Shown here piece after piece: positions 62,525 through 64,000 of a stretch of 64,000 nucleotides of DNA. Source of the DNA: Deltaproteobacteria bacterium (GTDB taxonomy: Bacteria; Myxococcota_A; UBA9160; UBA4427); contig JAJDAO010000021.1 in NCBI GenBank assembly GCA_029261835.1, positions 124,001-188,000 of the forward strand, in the 5' to 3' direction. How positions within the stretch are numbered: the first letter of the stretch is position 1; the number at the start of each line of letters is the position of its first letter. A program made the translations under genes and the position numbers. The notes beneath the pieces are model-generated. The model ran no database searches. It saw only the letters and a list, made by a program, of their open reading frames with translations, and had not been told where the DNA came from.

Positions 62525-63139
62525 TCACCAGACGAGATAACGCGGCGTGCTCGCCCGATAGCTACGGTATGCGTCACCATGGCGATCCTCGAGGAATGCC
62601 TCCTCTCGGCGGATCTGCAGATGAATGAGGATGACGGCCAGCAGGGCGAAGAGACCAAATAGCAGGCGTCCACTGACCAGGAAGTTGCCCAGCGCGTAGG
62701 CATCCATGAAGAGAAAGATCGGGTTGCGCGTGCGGGCGAAGACACCGCCCTTCACCAGAGCACCGGGCGTCTTCTGATCGATGCCGACGCGCCAGGAGTC
62801 CCCGAACGAGAAGAGCGCGGCCGCAAAGAGCGCGAGACCCGAGACAATCAGCGCGCTGCCTACGAGATCCGCCGGCGCGCTGTCGAGCACGACGACATTG
62901 AGCGGCTCCGGAAAGATGTGCCACGGCAGTGGCCACGCGAATGCGAGAATCTCGTAGCACCAGAGGGGAAGCGAGATGACCAGGCAGCCCTCGATGAGGG
63001 CCTCGCCGAGGGGCTTGCCGCGAGACAGCCGGATCGGGTTGATGCCGCGGACCACCCGCAGAAAGACGCTGCGTCCCAGAAAGAGCAGCAGAAAGGCCGC
63101 CAGGCCGACGAGCTGGATGTGGTCGAAGATCCGTTCCAT
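62525..63139 (-). CDS. Isoprenylcysteine/phospholipid methyltransferase-like membrane protein
   Basis: The protein has 204 residues from the Met at 63139; an ATG 14 codons earlier is possible. Four or five membrane helices are visible. The C-terminal signature GGVFARTRNPIFLFMDAYAL and HLQIRREEAFLEDRHGDAYR matches ICMT/PEMT-type methyltransferases (RxRNPIY, EExxLxxxxGxxYxxY). Family members methylate isoprenylated or lipid substrates with SAM. Divergent from the TetR gene 57 bp away, which may regulate it. Confidence 0.82.
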   Translation of the reverse strand: MERIFDHIQLVGLAAFLLLFLGRSVFLRVVRGINPIRLSRGKPLGEALIEGCLVISLPLWCYEILAFAWPLPWHIFPEPLNVVVLDSAPADLVGSALIVSGLALFAAALFSFGDSWRVGIDQKTPGALVKGGVFARTRNPIFLFMDAYALGNFLVSGRLLFGLFALLAVILIHLQIRREEAFLEDRHGDAYRSYRASTPRYLVW

Positions 63140-63196
63140 TGCATTAGAATGTGAGGGATTGCTCAGCTTGTCACCTCGCATTCCGGAGGCGCAGCC

Positions 63197-63817
63197 ATGG
63201 CGAGAGGTGCCGCTCTAAGTCCCCGAAAAAAGCCGCGCCAGGAGCGCTCGCGGCAGACGGTGGCGGCCATTCTGGGCGCCGCGGCTCAGGTTCTCGAGCG
63301 CTGCGGCTACGCGGGCGCCACCACCGACGCCATCGCACAGCGGGCCGGCGTCTCCGTCGGGTCGGTCTACCAGTACTTCCCGAACAAGGACGCGATCCTG
63401 GTGGCGTTGGTGGAGCGGCACATGGACGAGGGCTCCCGACTGCTGGCGGGGATGCTCGCCGAGGTGCGCGGCAAGCCCGTGGACCTCGAGGCGCTGATCC
63501 GCCGCTTCGTCGACGCGATGATGGCGCTGCACCGCAACGATCCGAAGCTGCACCGCGTGCTCTTCGAGGAGGCGCCGCTGCCCGCCAGCCTGCGCCGACG
63601 ACTGCAGCGCTACGAGGACGAATTCGCTGAGTCGGTGGCTTCACTGCTGGCGGAGCTGCCCGGGCTGCGCATGGAGAGCCCCACGCTCGCGGCGCACATC
63701 GTGGTGCGCAGCATCGAGGGCCTGATCCACAGCTTCGTACTGCACCCGCCGCCCGACATCGAGCCGGAAACATTCTGCCAGGAGGTGGTGGCGCTGCTCG
63801 TCGGATACCTGCGCTGA
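63197..63817 (+). CDS. TetR/AcrR family transcriptional regulator
   Basis: The protein has 206 residues. A basic N-tail (RKKPRQERSRQTVAA) precedes the helix-turn-helix ERCGYAGATTDAIAQRAGVS and VGSVYQYFPNKDAILVALVE. The C-terminal domain is helical and carries LHRVLFEEAPLPASLRRR. GGAGG lies upstream of the ATG. It is divergent, by 57 bp, from the methyltransferase pair, which makes the pair its most likely target. The effector is unknown. Confidence 0.9.
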   Translation: MARGAALSPRKKPRQERSRQTVAAILGAAAQVLERCGYAGATTDAIAQRAGVSVGSVYQYFPNKDAILVALVERHMDEGSRLLAGMLAEVRGKPVDLEALIRRFVDAMMALHRNDPKLHRVLFEEAPLPASLRRRLQRYEDEFAESVASLLAELPGLRMESPTLAAHIVVRSIEGLIHSFVLHPPPDIEPETFCQEVVALLVGYLR

Positions 63818-63940
63818 GGGCCGCCGCCCCGGTTTGGGGGCCGCGTGCCACGCGAGCTTCCGCGTAGCATCGAACCGCTCGGCTTTGCTCGAGCGAGGTG
63901 GTAATCTGCGGAACCACCGCTTTGGCACGGGAGGGCATCG

Positions 63941-64000
63941 GTGGCTCGGCGGACCCGGGACATGGGCACGGAGGGCGGCGAAGCCGCCGAAGAGGCCGAG
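63941..64000 (+). CDS. Possible start of a gene running off the right edge
   Basis: A GTG at 63941 is preceded by GGGAGGG and opens a frame (ARRTRDMGTEGGEAAEEAE) to the window end, 20 codons. An ATG seven codons later is an alternative. Too short to identify, and it may be chance in GC-rich DNA. Confidence 0.3.
   Translation, partial: MARRTRDMGTEGGEAAEEAE

Noticed and set aside
1..64000. tRNA, rRNA or tmRNA genes
   Set aside because: No T-loop/acceptor patterns or rRNA-like stretches were noticed on reading; a covariance-model search would be needed to exclude them fully.

Overview
The window is GC-rich DNA with frequent GTG starts, tightly packed genes and many secreted, membrane or surface proteins. 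Two proteins end in PEP-CTERM-type sorting tails and one in an IPTL-like tail. There are MopE-like metal-binding repeats, large multihaem c-type cytochromes, an F420-type nitroreductase family protein and a probable selenoprotein. Together these point to a Gram-negative, deltaproteobacterial-type lineage (Myxococcota/Desulfobacterota-like), probably uncultured. This is an inference from gene content; no rRNA or tRNA gene was seen.

Layout. 1-5 kb: a truncated DUF3604 gene diverges from a TetR / RetSat-CrtI-like oxidoreductase / MFS operon whose genes overlap by 4 bp. 5-11.7 kb: two PEP-CTERM secreted proteins, one a 1171-residue mosaic, and an outer-membrane beta-barrel. 11.7-13.2 kb: two SDR dehydrogenases. 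13.6-16.9 kb: the oxidative pentose phosphate cluster pgl-gnd-zwf. 17-22 kb: a membrane protein, a STAS/SpoIIAA-like protein, a Spy/CpxP-like sensor chaperone with an OmpR-type regulator and histidine kinase (a Cpx-like envelope stress module), and a small membrane protein. 22-26 kb: a sulfatase with an altered active-site signature, a DJ-1/PfpI protein and an enoyl-CoA hydratase.

26-50 kb is the most unusual part. Two polytopic spermidine-synthase-like proteins and three GT-C-like/DUF2079-type membrane proteins flank a PQQ-like beta-propeller protein and a tandem duplication of one cassette. The cassette is an NHL-repeat beta-propeller lipoprotein translationally coupled (ATGA overlap) to a giant 13-CxxCH multihaem cytochrome carrying Ig-like and LamG/concanavalin-like modules. 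The two copies sit 5.85 kb apart. Their first ~2.1 kb align with no net indel, then the cytochrome C-terminal halves diverge. An IS3-like transposase remnant and paired degenerate minus-strand reading frames lie in the leaders. I infer an exported or surface electron-transfer apparatus with an adhesive or glycan-binding exterior, possibly glycosylated by the neighbouring membrane enzymes.

50-64 kb: a secreted protein with a sorting-like tail; a GrdB/PrdB-family gene interrupted by an in-frame TGA followed by a good bacterial SECIS hairpin; a Na+/H+ antiporter-like protein with a TrkA-N domain; a GMC oxidoreductase; a deazaflavin-type nitroreductase; a GST; a Ser/Thr kinase followed 20 bp later by an MscS channel fused to an FHA domain; two methyltransferase-type genes; a TetR regulator; and possibly the first codons of another gene at the right edge.
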